From: Hyperoplus lanceolatus
Taxonomy: Eukaryota; Chordata; Actinopteri; Uranoscopiformes; Ammodytidae
DNA: 64,000 nucleotides
Reading direction: 5' to 3'
Assembly: GCA_026929865.2 (NCBI GenBank)
Contig: CM049417.1
Location: 18,890,501-18,954,500, forward strand
The notes under the pieces were generated by a model. It worked only from the letters and a program-made list of their open reading frames with translations. It had not been told where the DNA came from and ran no database searches. Each line of letters begins with the position of its first letter. Position 1 is the stretch's first letter. Positions 24,557 to 37,208 of this stretch are shown in pieces. Position numbers and translations under genes: made by a program.

Positions 24557-25601
24557 GTGAGCCTGAGCATGATGCATCTCTGTCGAGCCTCTTGCATAAT
24601 GGAACAAGTATCAGTGTCATCTGGTAATGGTTCTGTTTTAACCTTGACCCCTTTCCCAAGGTTCAATGGCTCTGGCATGGGCAGAAAGAAGACATTTGAC
24701 TGTGATGTGTGTATCCATGTCAGCTTCCTGGCATGGCCCAGTTCACTATCTCTTTGTTACACCATGTCCATGCTTTCTTCTGGTTTCTGCTTACTGTGTT
24801 TGCCGTCCAGCACCAGAGCAGCACAGATTCTTTGGCCGGTTCGGTCAGCACACACTGTGCTTGGCTATGGTTGCCTGGATTATGGAAACTTGCAGGTTGA
24901 TGGTCGTACAGGAGCTAAACACCCAGGCTGGTCCACTCAAATCATGGCTGTTGAAGCCTTTTCCACAATCTGGCATTGTGCCATGTAAAATAAGAGGGGG
25001 AAGTGTGCTCATTGTAGTGGAAAATTGTCACCCTTTTAGTTTTGTCTACAACTCTTCGTGAAAATGTTCTTTGATCTTTCTATGGTTGGGGGGCAGTATC
25101 TGGAAGTGGATGCAAGGAAATCATTTCAGAGTTAAATAGGCATCTGGGACCCTCCATCATCACTTCTGCTCAAAACACCATGCTGATGCGGCCATTTATA
25201 CATCTTTTTTTCTGCTGTTTTCTGCAGAGAGGCATCCCTGCAATGCCGCACCTTGTGATTAATTACCAGATTCAAATATTGTAATTATGCAATGATGAGC
25301 TTGTCGGAGTAATGCAATCATCATAGTTAAAAAGAGTGATTAAAACCTTTTAATGTCAAGGGATTTTTTTTTAATGTACTGTACACCCTCAAGCCATCAC
25401 TCCTACAAACTGTATTAAGATAGATATTGAATATGTTAACCCAATTAAAGGGACAATAAAGTGATTAGGTTAGGTATTGAGCTTTTATCAAGTTTGGGGA
25501 GATTAAAAAGTGGTTCAGACCGGAAACAGCCCTGTGTTGAAACAACTCAGGGGGCTAAATTGATAGAGGCATGTTGTTTTACTGGTGAGACATAACATAT
25601 T
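24557..25601. other. Intronic stretch, no gene seen
   Basis: Includes an AT-rich block with several TAAT/ATTA cores and TTAATTA-type sites at about 25235-25345 that could be a conserved non-coding element (inference). The 143-codon frame at 24557-24988 is not recognised. Confidence 0.35.
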
Positions 25602-25840
25602 CCCTGCGTTCCAATACCCATACTTCCATACTATTTAGTATGCCAGAAAAATATTTTGGATGTCCCAATACATGCATGTCAATTGCAGTATGCCAAAAAT
25701 ACCTAGATGCCCCACTAACTCCAATTGCATTTTGCAATATTTGTCTTTATTCTTGACGTTTCTCGACATAATGAAAAGCCAAATACTCTTCTGTACCTTA
25801 GTATGTAGTGTAGTAAAAAGTGTGTGATTTGGAACACAGG
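25602..25840. mobile_element. Family C MITE copy
   Basis: Starts CCCTGCGTTCCAATACCCAT and ends GATTTGGAACACAGG; shares the blocks TAGTATGCCAGAAAAA and TGTCCCAATACATGCATGTC with the other copies. The last G is lost or changed, and no target duplication is recognisable. Confidence 0.75.
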
Positions 25841-27080
25841 TATAGATACACAAAGTCCAGAACCATGAAGTTTACTTGGAGATTTATCAGATCAGACACT
25901 CTTGAGACAGGATTTTCAAAGTTGTCATGGAGACAAGTTATTTTGCCTTTTATTGCGACGATCGCAAGTTAAACCTTGGGAATGTGTCACGTTGCAAAGT
26001 AATCCACAATAAATGCACACTGTATTAGATGGTTCTGCTGCATCGAAACAGTTGGAACCTGCAAGCCTGTGTTTCTTGACAACGGGCTAAAGTCTGTTTT
26101 GTACATGTTCTAAATCCCTAGTTGATGTCAAACTCCAGAAACATTGGATCCTACATTTCCCATCATGCAACCCGAGTCATATGCGCTCCCTCCAGCACCA
26201 CTATAGATATTATACAACTGTTTTCTAATTGGGACTAATCTGGCTTTATTTGTCATGGTGGACTACCTCTTTAAATCATAGAAAAACAATTAAAATAGGC
26301 TGTGTTTTTTGTGCTCTAACTGATCGCCTCTGATGTCACCACCACTACATCCACATACCCCTTTGTGTTGCCTGGATTGGATTGTACCCTTATATTTCTT
26401 GATTTGCGTCTCTGGTTACCCATGCCACTGTCCATTTAAATTCACCCTGGCCAAGCCCATGTCATCATAGTTCCCATTTGCGCCTAATGCTTGTAAACGA
26501 GACTCCTTCTGAGTGGAAAGAATGGCTGGGCTATTTATAGTTTGGTTGCGCGTGGTTTAGGTACAAAGCTGCTGTGTCAGAAGGTATTGTGCTGCTGAAC
26601 CCGGCAATTCACTGGTTGGCATCAGTGAAAAAACAAACAGAATCATCTTTAGACTGTTTTCATGATTAAGGTAGATAATACTAAGCGGGAATGGGCCAAC
26701 CTTAGTGGACCATAGCTACAAAGCACCACAGCACTGTCACAACAAGACTCTGCCCTTTTAAGTTTGCAGACTATGTAAGGAAAGTTTTAATTTGTTTGGT
26801 CTGGGTTGTTATTCCTCGCTCCTTGTTGTTATCACCTTAGAGAATGAGTTTTTTTTACCCCAGTTTTCAATTTTTTTGCTATCAGCCCAAATCTCCCTCA
26901 AGTGATCATTACAACTGTTAACTTAAATTAAAAAAGTTTTTCACTTTATGCTACCTGCATTTCTTCCGCTTGCTTTTTTCTATTATCGCACTTGCTGCTT
27001 CCAGCTTTTATGTCCCAATCTTTCCTCTCTATACTTTATCTTCTTTCTCAAACTTAAATAATTTTAAGGTCCCGTTAAGG

Positions 27081-27108
27081 ACTCTCTCTCTCTCTCTCTC
27101 TCTCTCTT
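27081..27108. repeat. (CT)n microsatellite
   Basis: About 14 CT units in a pyrimidine-rich stretch. Confidence 0.9.
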
Positions 27109-28160
27109 TCAACCTGTCGTCTGGCCACCTGCCGTGTGCCCTTTGCCTCCCAGACTGTGTGTGATACGAGAGACAATGTCCTCTCCACGCACCGTTAGCC
27201 GGTAATTACTGGGACTGCAGCCTTGCTCTAGGTCCCTGCCAACAAAAGGAGACTCAATACACCTTTCAGGACGTAGAGGAGACTCAAGGTAAACAAGAGG
27301 AGCTTAGTATCATCAATATGCGCCCGGATACTGACTGGGATCATTAATCATGCTCAGCTTACAGTGTTGTTGGTAATGTCCAATGAAAGTGCTGAAATAG
27401 AAAACGCTTGAATCAAACCCATCATGTTTTATTGACAGACATTTCTTGCTGCAGTCCCACAGGAATCTGGGCATTTATAATATAGCTATGTATTTTTTTT
27501 TCTTTTTTCTTTCGTTTTCCTGGGGTGGCGTGTGAAATACACTGATGAAAGTGGCTGTTCTCAAATGGCTTTTACGTGTCCACTTTGATTGGTTGCAGAT
27601 TGAAAATTTCAAACAGATCAATCTCCCTCGCCCGGAAGCAGGCCGACATTTGGAGAATGTGACAAGGTTGGATAAACCCAGGCGATGAAATGATAAACAA
27701 GAGGCAGGTTGGTATTTGACGGCTTAATTTTCCAGTATAGAGTGGAGTTTTTGCCATTTTGCTTCGGATGTGGAGTAATGTGTCAGCGACTTTTCTTAGC
27801 GTGACACATTACCAAACTTTGTGGTCATGGTGTGTGATGTTTTGGTCCAGTGATCCCTTTTAAAAGGCTGATGCTCTTCAGTGCTGTTCAGGTTTTAATA
27901 CACTAAAAAACCCATTATCTCTCTGGAGTTTTTGTTTTAATGACCGAGTTAATGAAGGGCACTGTGCCAAGAAAACAGAATGTGTGTGTGTGAGCATCAT
28001 AATCAAGTCAGGTTGTGTAAACAGTGTTCAACTTCTTAGTTCCACCCTGTTAGCTTCTGTCACCCCAGAGCCTGTTTGGTTGTCACACGGTGTGCGCCTA
28101 AGTAACAGTCCTAATGACCCCAGCTGGCCATTAAAGATCTGAAAAAAAAGAGCATGAGTA

Positions 28161-28227
28161 AACACACACACACACATGCGCGCACACACACGCACACACA
28201 CACACACACACGCACACGCACACACGC
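28161..28227. repeat. (CA)n microsatellite with CG interruptions
   Basis: ACACAC runs separated by TGCGCG and single CG units, an older and imperfect array. Confidence 0.9.
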
Positions 28228-29486
28228 TTACAGTCTAGAGTAAATGCACCAAGCAGTCCTGGCTCCAGCGCTATTGGATTCTGAGCCACTGCAGTATAAA
28301 ATAGCTGCAGTATGGCATGACTTCTAAATGTTCATTTGAAAATGTCATTGTATTGCGCTGGGTTATTTCTAGCATACATTTTCCTTGTGGTATTGTTTAT
28401 TCTTTTACTTTGGCATGGAATTGTTCACAGTGGAATCAAAGGTACGGCATCAGTCCAATTGTATTGGGATTATCCTCTATTTATTTAAGCAGAGAAAATG
28501 AACCCGTTTCATAATGTTTTTTCTGAGTCTGGTGTAAAGGCTTAGGAGCCAGCTCTGGGTTTGTAGGTATTGCAGCATGCAGAGGATAAAGTGCTGTTGT
28601 GTGACCAGAATGTTGCTGCCCCTCCGCAGTACTCAATCCATGTTCTTCACTTTACAAGCTCCAAGTCAAGGACACTAAAACCTAGTAAAGCCTGTTCTGT
28701 GATGGGAGTCATGGCTAATGCTGAGCGGAGATGCACCCCCCCCCCATCCAATCCCCCAAACATCTGTTGTAAACTGGTGTGATCGCTCACTCTTTCTCAA
28801 GCCTCTCTTCGAGGACAGCCATGCAGAAAATGGAGCCTCTTTTTCTATCATTCTGGAGACCGATCTTCTCTTAGCCTCATTACTTACCCGACTAACTATA
28901 TGTCAAGAGTAACACGGCCGTAAACAGGAGTGATCTCTGCTGGCTGACATCATTAAAGTATAACAAAGAAGCTCAAACGCCTCTCCGCTAAAAGGCACAA
29001 ATGAATGGATGAATTAACTGGGGCAGGCATGATTTGTTGTGGTGTAACCTTTTGTCTGATTCATTAATGCACTTGAGAGCACTTTGATTTGTTATTGAAA
29101 AAGCACTTAGATTGTATGTAGATTGTTCAGACACAGTATTCATATTTTAAAATCTTCCATTATGACTTCAGTCTGAGCTATGGTTTCATTTTGGTATACA
29201 GTAACTGCACATGAACCATTGGGAAAATTCACCCAATACGTTTTCCTTGTTTTTCCCTATATGGAAACACATCATCAGTATCACCCTATATTCTGTATCA
29301 ACTGGTTTCAGTTGATACATCCTTTCATTGAAGAGATGATGTTTATGTAAATAATTCAATTCAACACTGCATTTGGGTTTTCCATCTTGACCATTATTGA
29401 GGTGATTTGAACAACTTCAAATCAAGGTCCACTTGCTGGGGGGGAGGGGGAGTGGCTTTGAACTGTATCACAAAGTTTGCTCAAAA

Positions 29487-29706
29487 ATCATGGAAATGTA
29501 GGGGGCGCCTTTAGCTCAGTTGGTAAGGCGTCCCCCCCATGGGCCTCAGCCAGCAGCGGACCCGGGTTCGATTCCAGCCCGCCTTCGTTCTCTGCATGTC
29601 ACTCCCCTCTCTGCCCCATTTCAACTCTGTCTCCACACTATCAATAAAGAATAAAAATGCCAAAAAAATATCTTTAAAAAGAAAAGAAAACATCATGGAA
29701 ATGTAG
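29487..29706 (+). mobile_element. Complete tRNA-derived SINE with 15-bp target duplication
   Basis: A 15-bp direct repeat, ATCATGGAAATGTAG, flanks the element at 29487-29501 and 29692-29706 without mismatch. The 190-bp element (29502-29691) has an A box TTAGCTCAGTTGG (29511-29523) and a perfect B box GGTTCGATTCC (29565-29575), then a short CT-rich body and an A-rich tail. The perfect duplication shows target-primed retroposition and little decay since. The body lacks the GTCCTTGGGCAAG core of the other SINEs here, so it is a different family. Confidence 0.9.
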
Positions 29707-30502
29707 AAGTGTTTGGGCTTAATCATGTAAAAGTGGAGCTTGCCAGTTCATTTTTTAAAGTCAGACAAAAGTATCAACAGAATTATTTAGCTAAACTTTT
29801 ATTATGTTGTCAGTTATTATAAGATCCAGATCAAGCAAGCAAGTGGACCTTGAGTGGACTACCTTTCTCCGAACTAATCCATGAAATGGAAATATTTGAT
29901 ATCTGATCATTGTCTTCTCATATACTGTACATTCCCCTAAAATGTCGCCTGATATATTTCTCTCTGGAAACTAACTGGCTTTGAGAGACAGGCTCTGTAA
30001 CGGAGCGTTTCAGACAAAGGCTGAAAAGAGGAGATTTAGTTATGGCACTGTGAGAAATATAAAGAATTTCTTTCGACACTACACCAGGAAGAAATGAAAA
30101 ATGTTGAACCTGAAAATTAGCATAATATGTGATCAGCAATAGCATGTCACTTTTTGTCCGATTCTGCAGCTTAAATCATTAATTGTTTTCCAATCAGCTT
30201 TTATTTCATCAGTCAAATCGTCTTGTAAACGTATATGGTCTTCAAATATTAACGCTTCTCTACACATGCTGCATCTTGAGCCATGATTAACACACACTTG
30301 CGATCAGTGTGCTTGTTGCTAGGATTTTAACCACACTTGCACTGCACTTCAAGAGTAGTGTACATATCACATTGTAGAGGCGGTATAAGACAGGTGTCTG
30401 AGATGCTTCCTTTAAGGAATGATACTGCAAAATACCCTCCAACAGATTAAATAGCGCCATCTCCATGTGTGAATGTAGCAAAGGGCAGATAAGGTGATGT
30501 AT
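29707..30502. other. Intronic stretch with a possible family B remnant
   Basis: ATGTCGCCTGATAT at about 29941 and GCATAATATGTGATC at about 30119 resemble the two ends of family B, giving a decayed copy of about 200 bp. No TTAA remains at either edge. Nothing else recognised. Confidence 0.35.
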
Positions 30503-30658
<156 letters not shown>

Positions 30659-30770
30659 GACAAAGCATCCTCTGTATAAGCAAGGTGTCATTTAGTATTT
30701 CTCTCCAGTCTCCTGCTTTTTTTCCACGCGCCACCGAAACCATCACAAAATTCAATTTAAATGCAAATTA

Positions 30771-31256
30771 ACAGAACAAAAGGTGTTTGTGTTTGTGCCA
30801 TATACAGTAGGCTACTTCTGCCCCCAGTGATCACTTTGCTTTTGCCAAAAAAAAAATTCTATTGTCTCTGACTCGATAGCTTTTAGATTTGTACCAAACA
30901 AGGATGGATCACCCTTTTGCCCTTTTGCTATTTCCCCTTCTCGTCTTTGATTTAACCGTGCCCCTGAAGAAAATCTGTACCTTATTTTTCCTCCGATCTG
31001 TTATTCTCTTAACTGATTCTAGTATGACTAATGGGTACAGATATTCAGTTAATTGGCATTGTTGAATTGTCAAATTAGAATTATTGTGGACTATATAGTG
31101 TCCAGATAATGGTTTGGATGGCATACAAACTTAATGGATGAATTAGCAATGATTTTAATTGGCCACATTCTATTACTATAATGGTTTCCATAAACCTCTT
31201 TTTTGTAGGAAGTAGCCTACTGTATATGGCACAAACACAAACACCTTTTGTTCTGT
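30771..31256. repeat. 48-bp perfect inverted repeat with 390-bp spacer
   Basis: The arm at 30771-30818 (begins ACAGAACAAAAGGTGTTTGT) is the exact reverse complement of 31209-31256. The spacer is AT-rich with no coding content and no similarity to the MITE families here. Flanks show no clear target duplication. It could be a young foldback element, or an inverted duplication from replication or repair. Confidence 0.9.
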
Positions 31257-34200
31257 AAATAAACTCGCATATCGTTAGCCTCATAGTATAATTGCCTAAA
31301 TCAAATGTATTCTACTCTACTTTTACTCTACATCTACTCTATTCTACACCCACTTTACCGTGCTTTATAACCCTTAACATATGACTTAGGCCCTCTCTAA
31401 CATTTTTTGTAGGAGGCAAGTTTTTTCCCAACCTCTCTTCTAGAACACCAACTCAACCAGGCCTCTCTCCACTCTCTTGTCTGACCTCACAGACCAGGGC
31501 CTGGCCTGATTTGACCTAGGTTAAAGCAGACTCAAAGCATTCCCTATGGCTATACTACGTATAACCCCCAATGAGAGATACAATATCAATCATATCAATA
31601 AGCCTTTGTCCTTTTGCAGTTGGCCTCAAAACCTCTGGCTTTGCATCCAAAAAGGGAGCGTATATCTATCTTTTGTACAGTTCTGATCTAACAGATAATA
31701 CAAACAGCTTCCTGCCTGTGGAGCAAAGAATAGTGTAATGTGAGCTTTGCTATAGTGTAAATAAATAGTGTGGAGTCAGGGGGAGTGGGGATGGAACGGC
31801 TGAAATAGTAAGCAGACATGCAGACAAAACAATATTAGCTTACTGTATTTTTCAACTCTTGTCCTTTGTGTAATGTATCACTCGATGCCAGGGGAATGAG
31901 TCTCAAAAAAGGAATCCCTGAGCTGGCAGTTTCAATCTGAAGCCAGCTAGTTTCTCCTCGCCCCAACGTCGATTGGGCAATAAAGTAAATAACAGAAAAA
32001 TCATTCCTTTTATGATTCATTTTTGCGCTCCTGTAACTTTTGCCTCTCTTGACAATTTCAATCAAAAACTGAATATTTATTTTTTCACGCCTGTGCTGGC
32101 TCAAAATGAAACCAAGAGACATAAAATGTTAAATAATAATGTTGTGTTGTTTTTTTTGACCGCGAGGGTTCAGCATCCATCTTGCATTCTGCACACATGT
32201 AGAACTAAATAAACAAAGTCAGATTAATGCACAATCTGCATTGCTTCATTAGAATGAAAATAGCTCATGACAGTTTCCCCATCTTGAGATTAAACTGTTT
32301 ATCTACTGAGGCTGAAGATACAGTTTGAACTCAGACTTCACAGGCACAGACAGGCCTTCGGGGTCAGATGAAGAGTTTTGCTTATATATGAATGTGGCTT
32401 CTCAAGACTCAAAATCTGTTTACATGATTATTATAGTTTTTCCCTATTTCCATGGTGCCAATTGATCAGAAGATTCACGTCACTGCTATTTATACAATGT
32501 TCAATACACTGATAAATGTGATGGTGTACTATATTTGAATTGATTGTATGTCATGTAGAATCTATTTGGGGATCTGCCACAGCTTCTTAGCCAGTTTGGT
32601 TAAAACTTGCACCATGTTAAAAGAAGAAGGCACAGTTGACACTGCTAAGGTATAAGTACACCCTAAAAGGTGAAATAGTCATCTCACAAGCTTAACTGAT
32701 AACACAACTATCAAGCTGCTATTTGACAAGGAATGGCTTGGTGTATACATCAGAGTCAGACTAACTGAAGTGATACATAGAGTGAATGAGCTCGATGTTG
32801 CTATGTCAATCTATAGAAAATGAATGTCATATGGAAACCCTTTATGATTAATTGCATCATTTTTTGTGGATAGTCTCATCACTCGAAGCTTTCATGTGCT
32901 CATGGCAGCATGTGTAGTTTTCCTGATTAGTCTCACATTAAATTAATATAGCCTTTAGTTTGATCTGAAAGGGAGGCCAACATTTGGTCCACTGTGCTTG
33001 TATGCTGCCATCAAAGAGAAATTTAAAGGACATTTGAATTACTGTAGGCTTGAGCAGTAGGGTACCAAGTGTTTTCCTCATTACTATCACATCAAAGCAT
33101 ATAGTTTTGCCCATCTATCTTTTGAGATTACATTTCACTTACAATGCACTTTCCTTTTTTGAACGTAGGACCTTCTGCCAGAGGCGATGTTATAACAAAT
33201 GTGTAAATTGTGGAGTTGGAGTATTGCATGCATTTATGCATGCGTCTGCTTTGTAACTACCGGCCTAGCTGTACATAATGCATTATGCGACTACCGATTG
33301 TGCAAGGTACAATCACAATTCAATATACTTATCAAATTACAATACTTCCCCACTTGTAATGTCTCCCACCTCAGATCGCCCCTTAAGCATTTTTATTAGA
33401 GTTCTGCTTTAACTTTTCATTAGCTTCACTTAAGGCTGTCTGATGAGCGATGACTGACACATAAAGGGCACCTATTGAGTGCCAGTGTTCTCTCCATGGC
33501 TTCAATTGGAGTAGTGTACTTCATAGCGTGCTGATAGAAAGAGCCATCGGAGACAAGGCCCTCTCTGGGAGACTGTTTATTATGTGGTGTGGGGTTTCAG
33601 TGTGCTACAGTAGGAGGCTGGATTTCTCTGCCATGACGCTGCTATTGTCTGTGTAATCAGACACTCATGGGGTTTGATAAGGTATTATAATAAGGATTGG
33701 TCGCTTGCAGCCTGGATATTCTTCAATCTCTGTTTTTACCAGATTTTACACTGCGTTACATACTCCATTTACAATGATTCTGAGCTCAGGAAGGAATACA
33801 TATAATCTGCTGGGATAAGTTACACATTTATGAGGTATTTTTCTAAATGCAGTATCATGAATTCACTTTGATGTCATTTCACAGATCTGAATAATGTGCT
33901 ATATTAGTTCAGATGGAATGAACACATTGCAATATGCATCATGCATTACCACACTACACTTACTGCACTTTCAGAAAAATACTAGTCAGTATCAACATAT
34001 TTAATCGATCTCTATTTACTACAGCAGTATCTCGCACATGGAAATAAAACAATCCTCATGATTCACCAGACCAGAGTTTGCACAGCATTTGAGGCCCATA
34101 AGAAGTGTGTCCTAATATCTCACCTTGAAAACCATGGTTGAGAATAATTGGGCTCCTTTTGGGGTAAATTCTCCCTTGTACCCGCAGGATCCAGCAGCGA

Positions 34201-35103
34201 TATTTTCCCTGGTGGAGACGAGACGGTGTGGATCAGTTGATTAGGATTCAAGAGGTTGAATGTAAACCGTTTTAAATGTGTTCTATTTGTCTTTCTCTTT
34301 GCTCTTTTCCCTCTTTAAGATTTTCAGTGCATCACATCTCTTCTAGTATCTGTTGCTGGTCTGTAGAAGCAATGGCGCCGCAGCTAAATGATAGCCCCTT
34401 CAGGTTCATGTTTAATGGACGACCCCATTACACATGAAAAATGGCTGGGGCCTTGTTTCTGTAATGGCTGGCTAAATCCAGAGCCTGGAGCAACCACGGA
34501 GAACATGCTCTGAAGAGGAGGGACAAAGCAGAGGGGACAAATTAGATGCTAAAGATGCTACGTTATATTTTGCAATGTTTTTTTCTAGGAATGAGTTTGT
34601 AGGTGCTTCCACACTGAAGAATGCATTCTCAGCATGTCCTTTTTTATTGGAGAAAGACCCTGATGGGATGTCTGAAATTCCATTTAGCTAGAAGGGCTTG
34701 TTAAAGGTGCTGGTGTGTTACGTGTAAGAATCATATTGGCATATTGAATGACGCTTTCAGAAGGTCATGTGAGGTGTGAATTTGAGGTGTTTTCGAAGGT
34801 TGTGGAAGGTGCAGATTCTTCCTGGATAATGGAGAAGAAATATAGCTGCTGTAGTAAACCAATTCATTTGTATTAGTGCTTTGGAAAAAAAATGTGATTT
34901 CTACCTTTTTTAGTGTGTTAAACTTGAGCATAAAATCATTTAAAATGTACAGTCACACAGCTGCTGCCGAATGTAACCACCTGATCATTTTAAGAAAAAT
35001 CTAAAGAAAAAAAGATATATCACTGGAAATTAAAACTCTTGGTGAGTCCTACAATACTATGCTATGAAGCTACAACAGCCAGCTAAACGTCTCATTATTA
35101 CTA
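31257..35103. other. Intronic stretch, no gene seen
   Basis: Nearly 4 kb without recognisable transposon ends. The block at about 34370-34530 is repeat-free and of moderate complexity, and is a candidate conserved element (inference). Confidence 0.4.
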
Positions 35104-35371
35104 GGGGTGACTGTGGCTCAGGTGGTAGAGCGGATCGGCCAATGATCAAAGTGTTGGCGGATCGATCTCCGCCCTGCCACCTGTGTCATAGTTGTTGTGT
35201 CCTTGGGCAAGACACTTCACCCACCTTGCCTGGTGTGAATGTCGATAGTTAGCCTGCTATCGGTGTGTGAATGTGTGTGTGAATGGTAAAGTGTAAATGG
35301 GAACAGGTCTGCCTTGCAAAAGAGTCTCCGGTCTAAATGGGATTATCCTGTATAAATAAAGGTTAAAAAAA
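35104..35371 (+). mobile_element. tRNA-derived SINE with GTCCTTGGGCAAGACACTTC core
   Basis: A box TGGCTCAGGTGG (35114-35125), degenerate B box in GATCGATCTCC (about 35160), core block TTGTGTCCTTGGGCAAGACA followed by CTTCACCCACCTTGCC, tail ending TAAATAAAGGTT. Same family as the copy at 40337. The core resembles vertebrate V-SINEs, by recall. Confidence 0.8.
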
Positions 35372-36686
35372 ACTTTTATCTATTGCCAGCATTGCATTTT
35401 ACCAGTATAGCACACGCACGAAAATACCCTTTTCCTTAGGAAACAAACTTACACAAACAATCAAAGAAGGCAAGCACTTGACACGTCACAAGATCACATA
35501 ATTTCCCATCAGGCTCTGTCCTCTGCCCTGCACTGTGAGTCCTTCTGAGCCCCGGCCTTCAAGTGACAACCAAACAAATTGGTCATGAAACAGCCCAGAG
35601 GCAAACACAGCACGCCATTAGCCACTTGCAATTACTTGTTGCCCTTTTAACATAATGATCAATGTGCTAGTCAGCGGATCTGGCTGTTGTAAAGCAGCTG
35701 GGACATGCTAAAATAGACTCACTGGCGGTGTGGATAAACCTCTGGAAATAATGAGCAAAAGGAAAGGTTCAAAAGGTGTTTCATTTGGAAAAGCAGTCAG
35801 TGGCATCAGCTTGAAAATGTCCAGTGGGGGTTAATGTATATTAATGCATGTAAGGGAGTTATTCCCCCCCCTCCACTCTCATTACCAGAAACAAATGATT
35901 TTAAGGCAAGATACAGCAGGCAAACAAAAAGTGACTGCACTGATCGCCATCTCCATTAGGTTACAGGCTAACTATGCCCAAGTACCTCAGACAATCCCAC
36001 TTCAAAAATACTTAACTATCCCTTAAAGGTGTAGCTCTTTTCAGTTAAAAAAAATCAAAAAGAAACACCAATCACATAATGAATAACCATATGCCAATTG
36101 GCTGATTATGGGTTGGCACTTAAAGCACCCCATAAATGTAGTAGTAGTGCCATGACTGATTTAGACAGGAATGAAAAATATGTCTATCCAGCCTCACTCT
36201 GTACTCGCCTCACGTGCTGCTGTTCTGATCGACCATCACTGTTTTATAACCCTTTGCGTGGGTATAACCTAATACTATGCTAATACTGATTGCCTATCAA
36301 AATAAGTGATGAGAAGAGGACTTAAAATGAGGTATACCGATGCCGTTGTTAAAACCTATGGCCCGTGCATATTTGTTGACTGTTGGATTTTTACGATGTC
36401 CCTTTGTGATATCCCCGCATGCAGGGGGGATTGTCTCTTCTATTAACCCATAACAAAAAAATAACTGCTAGGATTATTTTCCATAGCAGGTGGTCACTGC
36501 AGAGGCTAGTGGTGCATGTGCTTTGGCAGAACAGTGCAAAGAAACATTTCTGAACCATTTTCAATACAGAAAACAATTGTTTTAATGTAAAGTCATCAAC
36601 TGGTAAAGTGTCATGATAAGTTAAAACATGTACCCTATTCACCTGCAGTGTCTCACATTAACATACATAAATTCTAGAGCAAATTG
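35372..36686. other. Intronic stretch, no gene seen
   Basis: A repeat-free segment at about 35555-35760 with several AT-rich homeodomain-like cores is a candidate conserved element (inference). Otherwise nothing recognised. Confidence 0.4.
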
Positions 36687-37208
36687 TTAAAGCTCCCATA
36701 TTATACACTTTTTGGTTCTATTATACACCATATCATATGGTCTTAGTGGTCCCTAATACGTTTTTCTTTAATTGTTTGCTGAAAAAAACTTTCAGATAAT
36801 TTATTGTACTATGCTGGTGTTCAGCTAATCTCACAATGGCCTATTTTTTAAAAAAAGAGCTGCAGCTCCCCTCGTAAATATACAATCTTTGAGCTTCCCC
36901 CGCCCCCTGTCCGGAAGCGAAGCCAGATACGCCTCGCCCTCTGTCTGTCGGGGCCGTGGACCAATAAGAAATAGGGGTGTGGGCTGCACAGTGGAAGCTT
37001 CTGGCTTTCCAGTTTGTGAGGTCAGAAACGAGGAGAATTCTGACTGGAGTATATTGGGGGAGGGGTGGGGGTTTCAGAAAGGGGGAGAGTGAGAAAAGGA
37101 GATATTGTTATTTTTTAAATATTTTGGCAGTCTCTAGGCACACTGTGGACCCATGGATATGTTAGAACACATTTAAAAAGTGCATTTAGCATAATATGTG
37201 ACCTTTAA
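36687..37208. mobile_element. TTAA-flanked MITE (family B)
   Basis: TTAA at 36687-36690 and 37205-37208. The left end reads TTAAAGCTCCCATATTATAC, the right in reverse TTAAAGGTCACATATTATGC. The 522-bp interior includes a GC-rich middle (CCCCCGCCCCC to about 36960) and no transposase frame. Confidence 0.75.

Larger units (their letters stand above)
25841..29486. other. Intronic stretch with microsatellites, no gene seen
   Basis: Holds (CT)n at 27081-27108 and (CA)n at 28161-28227. GGTGGACTACCTCTTTAA, ending at a TTAA at 26271-26274, may be one end of another TTAA element. No exon recognised. Confidence 0.45.

Noticed and set aside
24557..25061. Overlapping 143- and 131-codon frames
   Set aside because: Two long frames in different phases over the same DNA indicate low stop-codon density, not a gene; no family recognised.
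29502..29580. Functional tRNA gene
   Set aside because: A and B boxes are good, but the arms do not pair as a tRNA, and the unit continues into a SINE body with a target duplication.
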